Below are positions 15,225 to 22,702 of a DNA stretch of 22,726 nt, in pieces (the stretch's first letter is position 1; each line of letters begins with the position of its first letter). The translations under genes and the position numbers were made by a program. The notes beneath the pieces were generated by a model that was not told where the DNA came from, ran no database searches, and saw only the letters and a program-made list of their open reading frames with translations. The stretch is from CAXQRU01 sp964226685. GTDB lineage: Bacteria > Pseudomonadota > Gammaproteobacteria > Pseudomonadales > Cellvibrionaceae. The stretch spans positions 1-22,726 of the forward strand of contig CAXQRU010000161.1 in the NCBI GenBank assembly GCA_964226685.1, in the 5' to 3' direction.

Positions 15225-16168
15225 AAGGGACTCAAATTATTCATAATAGATTGCCAGCGGTCATCCAATGGGGCACTAAGCTGCAAATCGCGCCCATCGG
15301 GTAGGCACAATGAAATGCTATATGCATGAAGATAAAGCCGCTTAGGCCCCAACTCACGAAAAACTCGATTATCCTCGGCAGACGTGTATTTTTCATCACC
15401 CACAATAGGGCAACCAACACTTGCACAGTGCACTCGAATTTGATGAGTGCGCCCAGTCACAGGCCGCGCTTCAACCAGTGTCGCTTCTTTAAAAGCATTA
15501 ATGATGGCAAACTCTGTCAATGAAGGCTTAGCCCCCGCAACCTCCACTTTGGCCACCTTCACCAAACGCTCACCACTTTCCAGCTGATTTTTGACCAACG
15601 GCTTATTGACCTGAACCACCCTCTTTGGCCAACTGCCTACCACCAAAGCTCTATAAACCTTCTTTACCTTATTTTCCCGAAAGCAATCCTGAAGGTAACG
15701 CAACATCGAACGCTTCTTAGCTACCAAAATACAGCCTGACGTATCTCGATCCAATCTATGCACCAGCTCCATACCTGGAAGCTCGCGCCACACTCTCAAC
15801 GCCTCGATAAGACCTAAGGAAACCCCACTACCACCATGCACCGCCAAACCATCAGGCTTGTTGACTACCAAAAGGCTTTCATCCTCATACATTACAGAAG
15901 CCTCTAAAACTCTTACCAAGTTTGGCGTTAGAGAACCTTCAGCGCGAGCCTCTGAAACTCTGATGGGAGGTATGCGAACCAAATCGTCTTCTTGCACACG
16001 ATATTCTGGCTTTATTCGCTTTTTATTGACTCGAATTTCACCTTTTCGAAGCAATCGGTAAATGCGAGATTTTGGCACCCCCTTAAGACGCGACAACAAA
16101 AAATTGTCGATTCGCTGGCCGCCAAAGCCCTCGGGCACCTTGATAATAGTGACTTCAGAATGATTCAT
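15221..16168 (-). CDS. rluC: 23S rRNA pseudouridine synthase RluC
   Basis: Makes pseudouridine at 955, 2504 and 2580 of 23S rRNA in E. coli. From the chosen start the protein has 315 residues. The N-terminal S4 RNA-binding domain (about 18-75, GQRIDNFL...RKGEIRVNKKRIKPEY) is followed by the catalytic domain with HRLDRDTSG, nucleophile D140, and the GRTHQIRVH loop. The open frame continues up to a TTG at 16216, but ATG 16168 gives an N-terminus the same distance from the S4 domain as E. coli RluC. No ribosome binding site is visible before it, and a promoter -10 ends only 6 bases ahead, so the message may be leaderless. It is divergent from rne, as usual. Confidence 0.93.
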   Translation of the reverse strand: MNHSEVTIIKVPEGFGGQRIDNFLLSRLKGVPKSRIYRLLRKGEIRVNKKRIKPEYRVQEDDLVRIPPIRVSEARAEGSLTPNLVRVLEASVMYEDESLLVVNKPDGLAVHGGSGVSLGLIEALRVWRELPGMELVHRLDRDTSGCILVAKKRSMLRYLQDCFRENKVKKVYRALVVGSWPKRVVQVNKPLVKNQLESGERLVKVAKVEVAGAKPSLTEFAIINAFKEATLVEARPVTGRTHQIRVHCASVGCPIVGDEKYTSAEDNRVFRELGPKRLYLHAYSISLCLPDGRDLQLSAPLDDRWQSIMNNLSPL

Positions 16169-16174
16169 TGGCGT

Positions 16175-16203
16175 ATGATACTGGGGACTTAGGCTATTGA
16201 CCA
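16175..16203 (-). promoter_or_regulatory. Promoter of rluC-HAD-sppA
   Basis: On minus: TGGTCA (16203-16198), a 17-base spacer, TATCAT (16180-16175). The -10 is followed by 6 bases and then the rluC ATG, so transcription would begin at or next to the A of the start codon. Confidence 0.6.
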
Positions 16204-16253
16204 CTAATGAAATCAAAAGATGAAGAAATACCGGCCAATAAAAATCTAAGCCA

Positions 16254-16282
16254 TTGAATACAGGGTTGATTACTGATATATT
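16254..16282 (+). promoter_or_regulatory. Upstream promoter for rne leader or small RNA
   Basis: TTGAAT (16254-16259), a 17-base spacer, TATATT (16277-16282). The predicted start is around 16289, directly before the first stem-loop of the structured segment. Confidence 0.55.
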
Positions 16283-16288
16283 CTCAAA

Positions 16289-16392
16289 CCAGATTGGATG
16301 GCTGTGCCCTCAATCTATGTAAACTGGTAAAACAAATCTACCAAAAACACTGAATTTCATAAACACCCCCTAAACTTTAGGGTGTTTATTTT
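16289..16392 (+). ncRNA. Candidate structured leader or small RNA upstream of rne
   Basis: About 104 bases bounded by a sigma70-like promoter and a terminator-like hairpin. Stem 1 pairs AGATTG 16291-16296 with CAATCT 16311-16316. Stem 2 pairs TGGTA 16325-16329 with TACCA 16339-16343. Stem 3 is the terminator-like hairpin at 16360-16388 followed by TTTT. It may be a free small RNA, an attenuated rne leader, or an analogue of the autoregulatory rne 5' elements of enterics. The extent and function are inferred. Confidence 0.45.
16360..16392 (+). terminator. Terminator-like hairpin in rne leader region
   Basis: TAAACACCC (from 16360) pairs with GGGTGTTTA (16380-16388), with a two-C bulge and an inner TAA/TTA pairing, followed by TTTT at 16389-16392. 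The orientation is plus: the minus strand has no T tract. It stands 206 bases before the rne start. Confidence 0.55.
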
Positions 16393-16450
16393 GCTAAACA
16401 CAACAGGGTTAGCCCTCTGTAGGAAAGCAAGTAGCAATGTATTGACTCGC

Positions 16451-16479
16451 TCAACAGTAGAACTGAGCACCTATATAAA
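16451..16479 (+). promoter_or_regulatory. Possible proximal rne promoter
   Basis: TCAACA (16451-16456), a 17-base spacer, TATAAA (16474-16479). It would start rne transcription near 16486, downstream of the terminator-like hairpin, with a leader of about 110 bases. Confidence 0.35.
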
Positions 16480-16598
16480 ACATGACAGTAATTTCGAAAT
16501 AATCAGGATATTCAGGGCCTTAAAGATTCGCTGGCCAAATTATTACTACTAATCGCTACTGGTTTTCTTATCTAGGCATGGCCCAATAAGGAACCTAC

Positions 16599-19124
16599 AT
16601 GAAAAGAATGCTCATCAATGCCACACAACCTGAAGAGTTGAGGGTGGCACTTGTCGATGGACAGTGGCTTTACGATCTCGATATTGAAAACCGTCAGAGA
16701 GAACAAAAGAAAGACAATATCTACATCGGCAAAATAACCCGAGTAGAACCCAGCCTTGAAGCGGCATTTGTTGATTACGGCGCAGAACGCCACGGCTTCC
16801 TACCTCTTAAAGAAATCTCCAGAGAGTATTTTTGCAAAGACCCTAAAGAAGTTGATGGCCGCGTAAAAATCAAAGATGTTGTCAAGGAAGGCACCCATGT
16901 TATTGTGCAAGTCGATAAGGAAGAGCGGGGAAACAAAGGCGCAGCACTCACCACCTTTATCAGCCTTGCTGGACGCTACATGGTTTTAATGGCTAACAAT
17001 CCCAGAGGAGGCGGCATTTCACGCCGAATCGAAGGAGATGATCGCAGTGCACTGAAAAATGTCATGTCTGAGCTTGAAGTTCCCCAAGGAATGAGCGTCA
17101 TCGTTCGCACTGCCGGTATTGGGAGGGAAGCTAAAGAATTGCAGTGGGATTTAGACAACCTCTTAAGATTATGGTCATCAATCAAAGAAGAGGCCAGCAA
17201 AACCAAAGTACCCAACTTCCTCTTTCAAGAAAGCAACGTCATTATCCGCGCAATCAGAGACTACTTGAGACCAGAAGTGGGTGAAGTCATCATCGATGAA
17301 GCCAAAGCCTTCAATCTAGCCTGCGGCTTTGTTAAGCAAGTGATGCCGAGCTATCTCAACAAAATTAAGCTTTATGAAGAAACCACGCCCTTATTTAACC
17401 GCTTCCAAATTGAAAGCCAAATTGAAACCGCCTTTCAGCGGGAAGTTAAACTACCTTCAGGCGGCTCAATTGTCATTGATGTGACCGAAGCTTTAGTAGC
17501 TGTCGATATCAACTCAGCGCGCTCAACTAAAGGTTCTGATATTGAAGAAACAGCCTTGCAAACGAACCTAGAAGCGGCCGATGAAATCGCAAGACAACTG
17601 CGCCTTAGAGATATCGGAGGCCTGGTAGTCATTGATTTTATCGACATGCAAGCCAACCGCAACCAACGAGAAGTGGAAAAACGCGTATCTGATGCATTGA
17701 CTATCGACAGAGCCAGAGTCCAAGTTGGTCGCATCTCCCGCTTTGGCTTACTCGAAATGTCTCGCCAACGGCTGCGCCCCTCTCTTGGCGAAACATCAGG
17801 CAAAATATGCCCTCGCTGTAGCGGCCAGGGTACAATCCGCACCACTCGCTCTATCGCTCTATCTATCCTTCGATTGGTTGAGGAAGAAGCGCAAAAAGAG
17901 CGCAGCGCGGAAATCAGAGCCATCACCCCTATCAAAGTGGCCACGTATTTACTTAATGAAAAACGCAAAGCCATCAGCGATATAGAAACGCGCAACTCAA
18001 CTCGAGTGGTGATAGTACCCAACAGTGAAATGGTTACTCCGCACTACGACGTTCAACGCTTACGAGATGATGATACCGCATTGGGCTTTGAGACCAGCTA
18101 TAAAATAACCTCAGCTGAAGATAATACCGAAAGCTCACTCAAGTATGGTGAAAGCCCTGCTCCTCTCCCTCAGCCTGCCGTGCAGCATTTAGCTCCAAGC
18201 GAGCCAGCGCCCACTAAGACCGTCGAAAAAGCACCCGGCTTTCTAGCTCAAATCGTTGGAAAAATAAAGGCAATGCTTGAGAACAAGACTGAAGAGTCTA
18301 AGCCAGCTGAAGAAGAGCAAAAGCCTAAGACAAACCGCAACCCCCGAAACAACAAAAATAATAATCGTCGGCGCAACAATAACCGCAGAGACAACGCTCA
18401 AAATCAAAAGGAGCGTAGCGTTAAACCAAAAGCCGACATTGATGAGGAGAGCAATAGCAGCCCTGAGAGCAAACCTGAGAGACGGCCCGGCAATCGTCGA
18501 CCCAAGACCCAACAAAGAAAACGTGGGAACAAGGTTGAAAACACTGAAACTGAGAACCCAGAAGCAAGCACTCAGAGCGAGCCAGAATCGCCTACTCAAA
18601 AAACAAGAAAACCAAAATCAGACAGAAAAAACTCTGATAAAAGAGTGGATACGAACAAGCCTGAACAAAAGCAAGCTAGTGAACAGAAAAAAGCTGAGAC
18701 AAAGGCTAACGATTCTGAAACGGCCCATGCCAAAACAATAAATAAGGCACAAACAGAGCCAAAACAAACAGCCGAACAGCCCATCACGGATGTAAAAGCA
18801 ACAACAGAAAAGGAGACGCCTCCAGCAAGCCCAAACGATGCCATTAGCTTCGTCGGGGATACACACTTACCTGAGCCAGAAATTAAAGCCAGCAAACCAG
18901 CAAAAGCCAAGCGTCAACCCAAAAAAGCTGACAAAGTGGAATACACAAGAGCCAGCAATGACCCAAGAAGCAATCCAAAGCCAATTGGAGAAATTGCAAT
19001 ATTAACGGAGTCGATTGCAGCCTTTAACGGCAAACCTCTAAATACAGCAGAAGCGGCAAATATCGAGCACAAACCAAGAATGCTGGATAGACCCGCTAAC
19101 GACCCAAGGAAAAAACAAGCTTAA
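16599..19124 (+). CDS. rne: Ribonuclease E
   Basis: The 841-residue endoribonuclease and degradosome scaffold handles mRNA decay and tRNA and rRNA processing at the inner membrane. The catalytic half (about 1-510) matches E. coli position by position: S1 domain about 38-118, Mg-binding D303 (VAVDINSARSTKG) and D346 (VVIDFIDMQ), and the zinc-link C404-P-R-C407. The C-terminal 330 residues are disordered and of low complexity. They include PGFLAQIVGKIKAML near 545-560, a plausible amphipathic membrane-targeting helix, an Asn/Arg-rich RNA-binding stretch around 575-610, K/E/Q/T-rich linkers, and two NDPR motifs at 787-790 and 834-837. It is shorter than the E. coli protein (1061), and I cannot identify an enolase site. 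AAGGA lies 6-7 bases before the ATG. Confidence 0.97.
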   Translation: MKRMLINATQPEELRVALVDGQWLYDLDIENRQREQKKDNIYIGKITRVEPSLEAAFVDYGAERHGFLPLKEISREYFCKDPKEVDGRVKIKDVVKEGTHVIVQVDKEERGNKGAALTTFISLAGRYMVLMANNPRGGGISRRIEGDDRSALKNVMSELEVPQGMSVIVRTAGIGREAKELQWDLDNLLRLWSSIKEEASKTKVPNFLFQESNVIIRAIRDYLRPEVGEVIIDEAKAFNLACGFVKQVMPSYLNKIKLYEETTPLFNRFQIESQIETAFQREVKLPSGGSIVIDVTEALVAVDINSARSTKGSDIEETALQTNLEAADEIARQLRLRDIGGLVVIDFIDMQANRNQREVEKRVSDALTIDRARVQVGRISRFGLLEMSRQRLRPSLGETSGKICPRCSGQGTIRTTRSIALSILRLVEEEAQKERSAEIRAITPIKVATYLLNEKRKAISDIETRNSTRVVIVPNSEMVTPHYDVQRLRDDDTALGFETSYKITSAEDNTESSLKYGESPAPLPQPAVQHLAPSEPAPTKTVEKAPGFLAQIVGKIKAMLENKTEESKPAEEEQKPKTNRNPRNNKNNNRRRNNNRRDNAQNQKERSVKPKADIDEESNSSPESKPERRPGNRRPKTQQRKRGNKVENTETENPEASTQSEPESPTQKTRKPKSDRKNSDKRVDTNKPEQKQASEQKKAETKANDSETAHAKTINKAQTEPKQTAEQPITDVKATTEKETPPASPNDAISFVGDTHLPEPEIKASKPAKAKRQPKKADKVEYTRASNDPRSNPKPIGEIAILTESIAAFNGKPLNTAEAANIEHKPRMLDRPANDPRKKQA

Positions 19125-19169
19125 ACATAAGCGTCAAGGAAGACTTTTTAATATTTTACAGATTGGGAC

Positions 19170-19197
19170 TTGCGAGTAAAAAAAACCTCTGTATAAT
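19170..19197 (+). promoter_or_regulatory. tRNA-Ser promoter
   Basis: TTGCGA (19170-19175), a 16-base spacer, a perfect TATAAT (19192-19197), about 11 bases before the mature tRNA 5' end. The start point would leave a 5' leader of only a few bases. Confidence 0.75.
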
Positions 19198-19208
19198 CGC
19201 ATTCCTCC

Positions 19209-19296
19209 GGTGGGGTGGCTGAGTGGTCGAAAGCGGCGGTCTTGAAAACCGTTGAGTGTAACAGCTCCCAGGGTTCGAATCCCTGCCCCACCGCCA
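19209..19296 (+). tRNA. tRNA-Ser (anticodon UGA)
   Basis: An 88-base class II tRNA with CCA encoded. The acceptor stem pairs GGTGGGG (19209-19215) with CCCCACC (19286-19292), and the discriminator is G19293. The anticodon stem CGGT/ACCG encloses CTTGAAA with anticodon TGA. A long variable arm (TGAG...CTCC) identifies serine, and the T arm is CAGGG-TTCGAAT-CCCTG. It stands alone between rne and the YccA-like gene. No terminator with a T tract is obvious after it. Confidence 0.97.
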
Positions 19297-19458
19297 CTAA
19301 CACTACAAAAACTCCAACACTCAATCCAAACAATAGAACTTGAAAAACCAACTAGGTCATACAATTCAAGTTAGCCAAAAACAGCAGACAATCCGGCCTT
19401 AGCAAAAGATCCTATATATCAATTTGTTATAAAAAAATTGACCACAAACAAATAGTGG

Positions 19459-19486
19459 TTGATTTTAAGTAAATTGTCGCTATTAT
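19459..19486 (+). promoter_or_regulatory. Promoter of the YccA-like gene
   Basis: TTGATT (19459-19464), a 16-base spacer, TATTAT (19481-19486), giving a start near 19493 and a leader of about 27 bases that contains AAGGAG before the ATG. Confidence 0.6.
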
Positions 19487-19519
19487 AGCGGTAACGACAG
19501 TCAAATAAGGAGTAACCTA

Positions 19520-20179
19520 ATGCAAGACTACTTTCCACAAAACCAAACTGCTGCCCTCAAAGACGAGGAAGTCAGCCTGGTTCTACGTAATACCTATGGC
19601 CTACTAGCACTTACCTTTCTTTTCAGTGCCATCTGTGCTGGAATTGGTGTAGCTATAAACTTTCCATCAATCGGCTTACTTACTCTGCTGCCTTTTTTCC
19701 TATTTCTCTGGTTGACAGAAAAGAATAAAAACAACGGCTGGGGCTTAGTATGGGTATTTGCATTGACCGGCTGGCTTGGTTTAACACTTGCGCCACTATT
19801 AAGCTTTGTTACCGCAACCAAAGGTCCTGACATTCTATTTATGGCACTTGGCGGTACAGCAATGATATTTTTTGCTTTATCTGGCTACGTTCTGACAACC
19901 AAAAAAGACCTAAGCTTTATGGGTGGCTTCTTAGCCGTTGGCATCACCATTGCCTTCGTTGCAGCCATTGCTAACTTTTTCCTCAATATCAGCGGATTGG
20001 GCCTTGCAATTAGTAGCATGTTCTTGTTGCTATCTTCTGGAATGATCGCCTGGCAAACCAGTGCTATTATTCATGGAGGCGAGACTAACTACATCTCTGC
20101 CACAGTCACACTGTTTGTATCAATCTACAATATTTTTGTTAGCTTGATTCAGTTGATTTACAGTTTCGTGAATGAATAA
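19520..20179 (+). CDS. Bax inhibitor-1/YccA family membrane protein
   Basis: A 219-residue polytopic inner-membrane protein of the BI-1 (TMBIM) family. After a short polar N-terminus (about 30 residues) seven hydrophobic segments follow, near 29-48, 49-66, 72-92, 102-123, 129-150, 155-177 and 187-216. E. coli YccA binds the FtsH protease and limits its attack on SecY; other bacterial members form pH-sensitive calcium leak channels. Which role holds here is not visible. The AAGGAG site is well placed. A strong terminator follows the gene, and tusDCBE starts right behind it, the same neighbourhood as in pseudomonads; in E. coli yccA adjoins tusE. Confidence 0.93.
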   Translation: MQDYFPQNQTAALKDEEVSLVLRNTYGLLALTFLFSAICAGIGVAINFPSIGLLTLLPFFLFLWLTEKNKNNGWGLVWVFALTGWLGLTLAPLLSFVTATKGPDILFMALGGTAMIFFALSGYVLTTKKDLSFMGGFLAVGITIAFVAAIANFFLNISGLGLAISSMFLLLSSGMIAWQTSAIIHGGETNYISATVTLFVSIYNIFVSLIQLIYSFVNE

Positions 20180-20201
20180 AGCCAACCAGTGTGGAACTCT
20201 A

Positions 20202-20227
20202 AACCTCGCCTAAAAGCGAGGTTTTTT
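20202..20227 (+). terminator. Terminator after YccA-like gene, overlapping tusD ribosome binding site
   Basis: An 8-bp stem (AACCTCGC 20202-20209 with GCGAGGTT 20216-20223), a 6-base loop, and a T run 20222-20227. The 3' arm contains GAGG (20218-20221), the only ribosome binding site-like sequence before tusD. Confidence 0.88.
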
Positions 20228-20234
20228 ATTGCCT

Positions 20235-20624
20235 ATGAACTTTGGTCTGCTAATCACATCTTCACCTAGCCATCAAGCTAGTTATTCTGCTTATCAGTTT
20301 TGCTTTCATGCACTATCTCAAGGACACCAGATCTACCGGGTGTTTTTTTATGCAGATGCAGCCAATAGCGCCAATCAACTATCAACAGCACCACAAGATG
20401 AGCTTGACATCACCAGCCTTTGGGGCAAACTCATTGAAGAACATAACTTAGATGCGATAGTGTGTATCGCTGCGGGCATTAAGCGAGGTATTATTGACCA
20501 GGAACAAGCCACTCGCTACGAAAAATCGGCCGCCAGTTTAGATGCACGTTTCGAGCTATCTGGCCTTGGTCAATTAGCAGACATGAGCATTGTCTGTGAT
20601 CGAATCATCACCTTTGGTGCTTAA
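20235..20624 (+). CDS. tusD: Sulfurtransferase TusD
   Basis: Part of the TusBCD complex that relays persulfide sulfur from TusA to TusE for 2-thiolation of U34 in tRNA Lys, Glu and Gln. The 129-residue DsrE-like fold has the active cysteine C77 in IVCIAAGIKRG, equivalent to E. coli Cys78, and the conserved SGLGQLADMSIVCDR tail. The ATG at 20235 gives the same N-terminus as E. coli TusD. A TTG at 20229 in frame has the better spacing (7 bases) from GAGG, so the true start is uncertain by two codons. The stop overlaps the tusC start (TAATG). Confidence 0.92.
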   Translation: MNFGLLITSSPSHQASYSAYQFCFHALSQGHQIYRVFFYADAANSANQLSTAPQDELDITSLWGKLIEEHNLDAIVCIAAGIKRGIIDQEQATRYEKSAASLDARFELSGLGQLADMSIVCDRIITFGA

Positions 20625-20995
20625 TGAAAGACGCAATGCAAAAGCCCATATTGTTCACAATGCGACACGCCCCCTTTGGCAACCATCTAGCCCAAGAGAG
20701 TTTAGAGGCCTTATTGGCGATGGCTATGTTTGAGCAAAATCTCTCCGCACTTTGGCTGGACGATGGAGTCTTTCAAATTATTGAATCACAAAATTCATCT
20801 CACATTTCTCAAAAGAGCCTGAGCACAATGAGTAGCAGCCTTGAACTGTATGGGCTTGAAAATCGCTACGTCTGCAAAGAATCACTGAAAACCAGAGGCC
20901 TGCTTGAACATCAGCTAGCGATTGACGCCATCCTTCTCTCATCCCAAGATGTGAGAGCGCTTTTACAAAAACAGCAACAGATCATCTCATTCTAA
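20624..20995 (+). CDS. tusC: Sulfurtransferase complex subunit TusC
   Basis: A 123-residue DsrF-like subunit of the TusBCD heterohexamer. It has the ILFTMRHAPFGNHLAQESLEALL N-terminal pattern (RxxPyG-x-xxAxExLexxL) and the LWLDDGVFQI strand typical of TusC. No catalytic cysteine is expected in this subunit; the single Cys is in YVCKESL. It overlaps tusD and tusB by one base each (TAATG at both ends), indicating tight coupling for 1:1:1 stoichiometry. Confidence 0.9.
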   Translation: MKDAMQKPILFTMRHAPFGNHLAQESLEALLAMAMFEQNLSALWLDDGVFQIIESQNSSHISQKSLSTMSSSLELYGLENRYVCKESLKTRGLLEHQLAIDAILLSSQDVRALLQKQQQIISF

Positions 20996-21282
20996 TGATA
21001 TTGCATACACTGAATCGCTCTCCATTTACTCACAACCACTTATCTCTATGCCTTAAGAGAATGAGCACTAATGACGCTCTGTTACTGCTGGAGGATGGCG
21101 TCTTGGCGGCACTTCAATCACAACCTCTTGCTGAAAGCATTAAAAACATCAAATGTTTCGCCATTGCTAACGATATCGAGGCTCGGGGCCTGACAAGCTT
21201 AATACCCAACATCACACTCATTGATTTCAATCGCTTTGTAGAGCTAAGCTGCGAATACGATACTGTACTGAGCTGGTACTAA
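20995..21282 (+). CDS. tusB: Sulfurtransferase complex subunit TusB
   Basis: A 95-residue DsrH-like subunit. It starts MILHTLNRSP as TusB proteins do, has LLLEDGVLAAL, and ends with DFNRFVELSCEYDTVLSWY (family pattern of an aromatic/VxLx3...vqSWy end). Its stop lies 1 base before the tusE start. Divergence is high in this family, and the call leans on both motif and operon position. Confidence 0.9.
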   Translation: MILHTLNRSPFTHNHLSLCLKRMSTNDALLLLEDGVLAALQSQPLAESIKNIKCFAIANDIEARGLTSLIPNITLIDFNRFVELSCEYDTVLSWY

Positions 21283-21283
21283 T

Positions 21284-21586
21284 ATGTTTGACAAAGAAGG
21301 TTATCTACAAGACATCACTCAATGGAGTGAGTCAATTGCTCAAGATATCGCCTCAAAAGAAGGCATTAGCCTAACACACGAACACTGGGAAATTATTCTC
21401 TTATTAAGAGATTTTTATCATGAAAAATCCCTATCTCCCCCGATGCGCATTTTTGTAAAACTGATTAAAGAAGCCTTGGGACCAACCAAAGGCAATAGCA
21501 TTTATTTGCATCAGCTCTTTTTATCCAGCCCGGCAAAAATGGCTGCAAAAATTGCCGGCTTACCTAAACCCACTAACTGCTTATAA
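21284..21586 (+). CDS. tusE: Sulfur relay protein TusE (DsrC family)
   Basis: The 100-residue small carrier accepts sulfur from TusD and delivers it to MnmA. The core EHWEIILLLRDFY, KGNSIYLHQLF and the C-terminal KIAGLPKPTNCL are DsrC/TusE hallmarks. The penultimate C99 is the sulfur-carrying residue. There is no second conserved cysteine, so it is TusE and not the sulfite-reductase partner DsrC. The N-terminus is about nine residues shorter than in E. coli, starting at the DKEGYL strand. Confidence 0.95.
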   Translation: MFDKEGYLQDITQWSESIAQDIASKEGISLTHEHWEIILLLRDFYHEKSLSPPMRIFVKLIKEALGPTKGNSIYLHQLFLSSPAKMAAKIAGLPKPTNCL

Positions 21587-21590
21587 AATT

Positions 21591-22664
21591 ATGATTTCAG
21601 ATTACCAAGCCCAACTCGACGAAAAAGTCGCGAGATTACAACAACTGCTTAATACTAGCCCAGACATTGAACTCGAAATCTTTCAATCCCCTCCCCTACA
21701 TTATCGAATGCGAGCGGAGTTTAAAATTTGGCACCAAGATGGGCAGGCTCATTACGCGATGCACGAACCTGGTGAAAAAAACAAACCCTACATTATCACG
21801 GATTTTCCACAGGCCAGTAAAAGCATTACTCATTTAATGCCAACATTATTGGAGCATATCAATCAAAACGAAATATTAAAGCACAAATTATTTCAAATAG
21901 AATTCTTATCAACCCTTACCGGTGAAGTGTTAGTCACATTGATTTACCACAGAACACTTAACGAGCAATGGCTTAATACTGCCAAACAAATGAGCGAAAC
22001 ACTGCATTGCTCTCTCATTGGACGAAGCCGCAAACAAAAATTAGTTCTCGATAAAGATTTTGTCATAGAAACACTCACCGTGAATCAGCGGCAGTATCAA
22101 TATCAACAAGTAGAAAGCAGTTTCACCCAACCCAATGCTTATGTATGCGAACAAATGTTAAGCTGGGCGTGCGATGCTTGTTCGAAAACGACTAACCAAG
22201 ACTTATTGGAACTGTATTGTGGCAACGGCAACTTTACCATTCCTTTATCACAATATTTTAATCGGGTACTTGCGACTGAAATCTCAAAAACGTCGGTAAA
22301 ATCCGCTATCTATAATGCCGAACTCAATAACATTAAAAATATTTCTTTACTGAGAATGTCGAGCGAAGAATTTTCACAAGCCAAAGATGGTTTAAGGGAA
22401 TTTAGGAGACTTAAAGACATGTCTTTAAACGACTATGATTTTTCTTGTGTTTTAGTTGATCCACCCAGGTCAGGCGTTGATGATCACACACTGAACATTA
22501 TTAAAGGCATCGACACGATTATTTATATTTCATGTAACCCTGAAACACTAAAAGAAAACTTAAACACGTTGCTGGTTAGCCATCAACTAGAAAAAGTGGC
22601 TCTTTTTGATCAATTTCCCTACACGCACCACATCGAGTGTGGCGTTATTTTAAAGAAACGCTAA
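21591..22664 (+). CDS. trmA: tRNA (uracil-5-)-methyltransferase TrmA
   Basis: Forms m5U54 (ribothymidine) in the T loop of tRNAs with S-adenosylmethionine. The 357-residue protein from ATG 21591 shows FQ-x-PPLHYRMRAEFKIWH at about 30-45, HKLFQIEFLSTL, the SAM-binding LLELYCGNGNFTIPLS, LVDPPRSG, nucleophile C315 in YISCNPETL and base E349 in HHIECG. The open frame reaches back to a TTG at 21552 inside tusE, but the ATG gives the standard length and family N-terminus. It lies 4 bases after tusE, so a second tRNA-modification activity shares that operon. No terminator is visible before the contig end. Confidence 0.96.
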   Translation: MISDYQAQLDEKVARLQQLLNTSPDIELEIFQSPPLHYRMRAEFKIWHQDGQAHYAMHEPGEKNKPYIITDFPQASKSITHLMPTLLEHINQNEILKHKLFQIEFLSTLTGEVLVTLIYHRTLNEQWLNTAKQMSETLHCSLIGRSRKQKLVLDKDFVIETLTVNQRQYQYQQVESSFTQPNAYVCEQMLSWACDACSKTTNQDLLELYCGNGNFTIPLSQYFNRVLATEISKTSVKSAIYNAELNNIKNISLLRMSSEEFSQAKDGLREFRRLKDMSLNDYDFSCVLVDPPRSGVDDHTLNIIKGIDTIIYISCNPETLKENLNTLLVSHQLEKVALFDQFPYTHHIECGVILKKR

Positions 22665-22702
22665 ATAAAATAAATTTATTTGTACCAATCACACTCGTCC
22701 GC

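Larger units (their letters stand above)
16169..16598. other. 430-base non-coding region between rluC and rne
   Basis: This gap holds the rluC promoter (minus, 16203-16175), a plus-strand promoter at 16254, three stem-loops at 16291-16392 of which the last is terminator-like, a small hairpin at 16403-16420 (ACAGGG with CCCTCTGT), and a second weak plus promoter at 16451. No convincing ORF is seen. In enterics the equivalent gap is the rne leader through which RNase E represses its own synthesis. Confidence 0.7.

Noticed and set aside
18277..18741. Open frame within the 3' half of rne in another frame (154 codons, very basic)
   Set aside because: It is a shadow of the low-complexity RNase E tail, with no ribosome binding site or recognisable family.
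19209..19296. tRNA-Ser as an integration site for a genomic island
   Set aside because: No integrase gene and no repeat of the tRNA 3' end nearby; the flanking genes are conserved housekeeping genes.
19337..19372. 8-base inverted repeat AACTTGAA / TTCAAGTT with a 20-base loop after tRNA-Ser
   Set aside because: The loop is long and there is no T tract; probably chance in AT-rich DNA.
19438..19462. Inverted repeat ACCAC / GTGGT upstream of the YccA-like gene, possibly an operator or a minus-strand terminator
   Set aside because: The stem is only about 5-6 bp; it overlaps the -35 but support is too weak to call an operator.
22665..22702. AT-rich near-palindrome after trmA as terminator
   Set aside because: The stem would be only A-T pairs and the sequence is cut by the adapter, so it cannot be judged.
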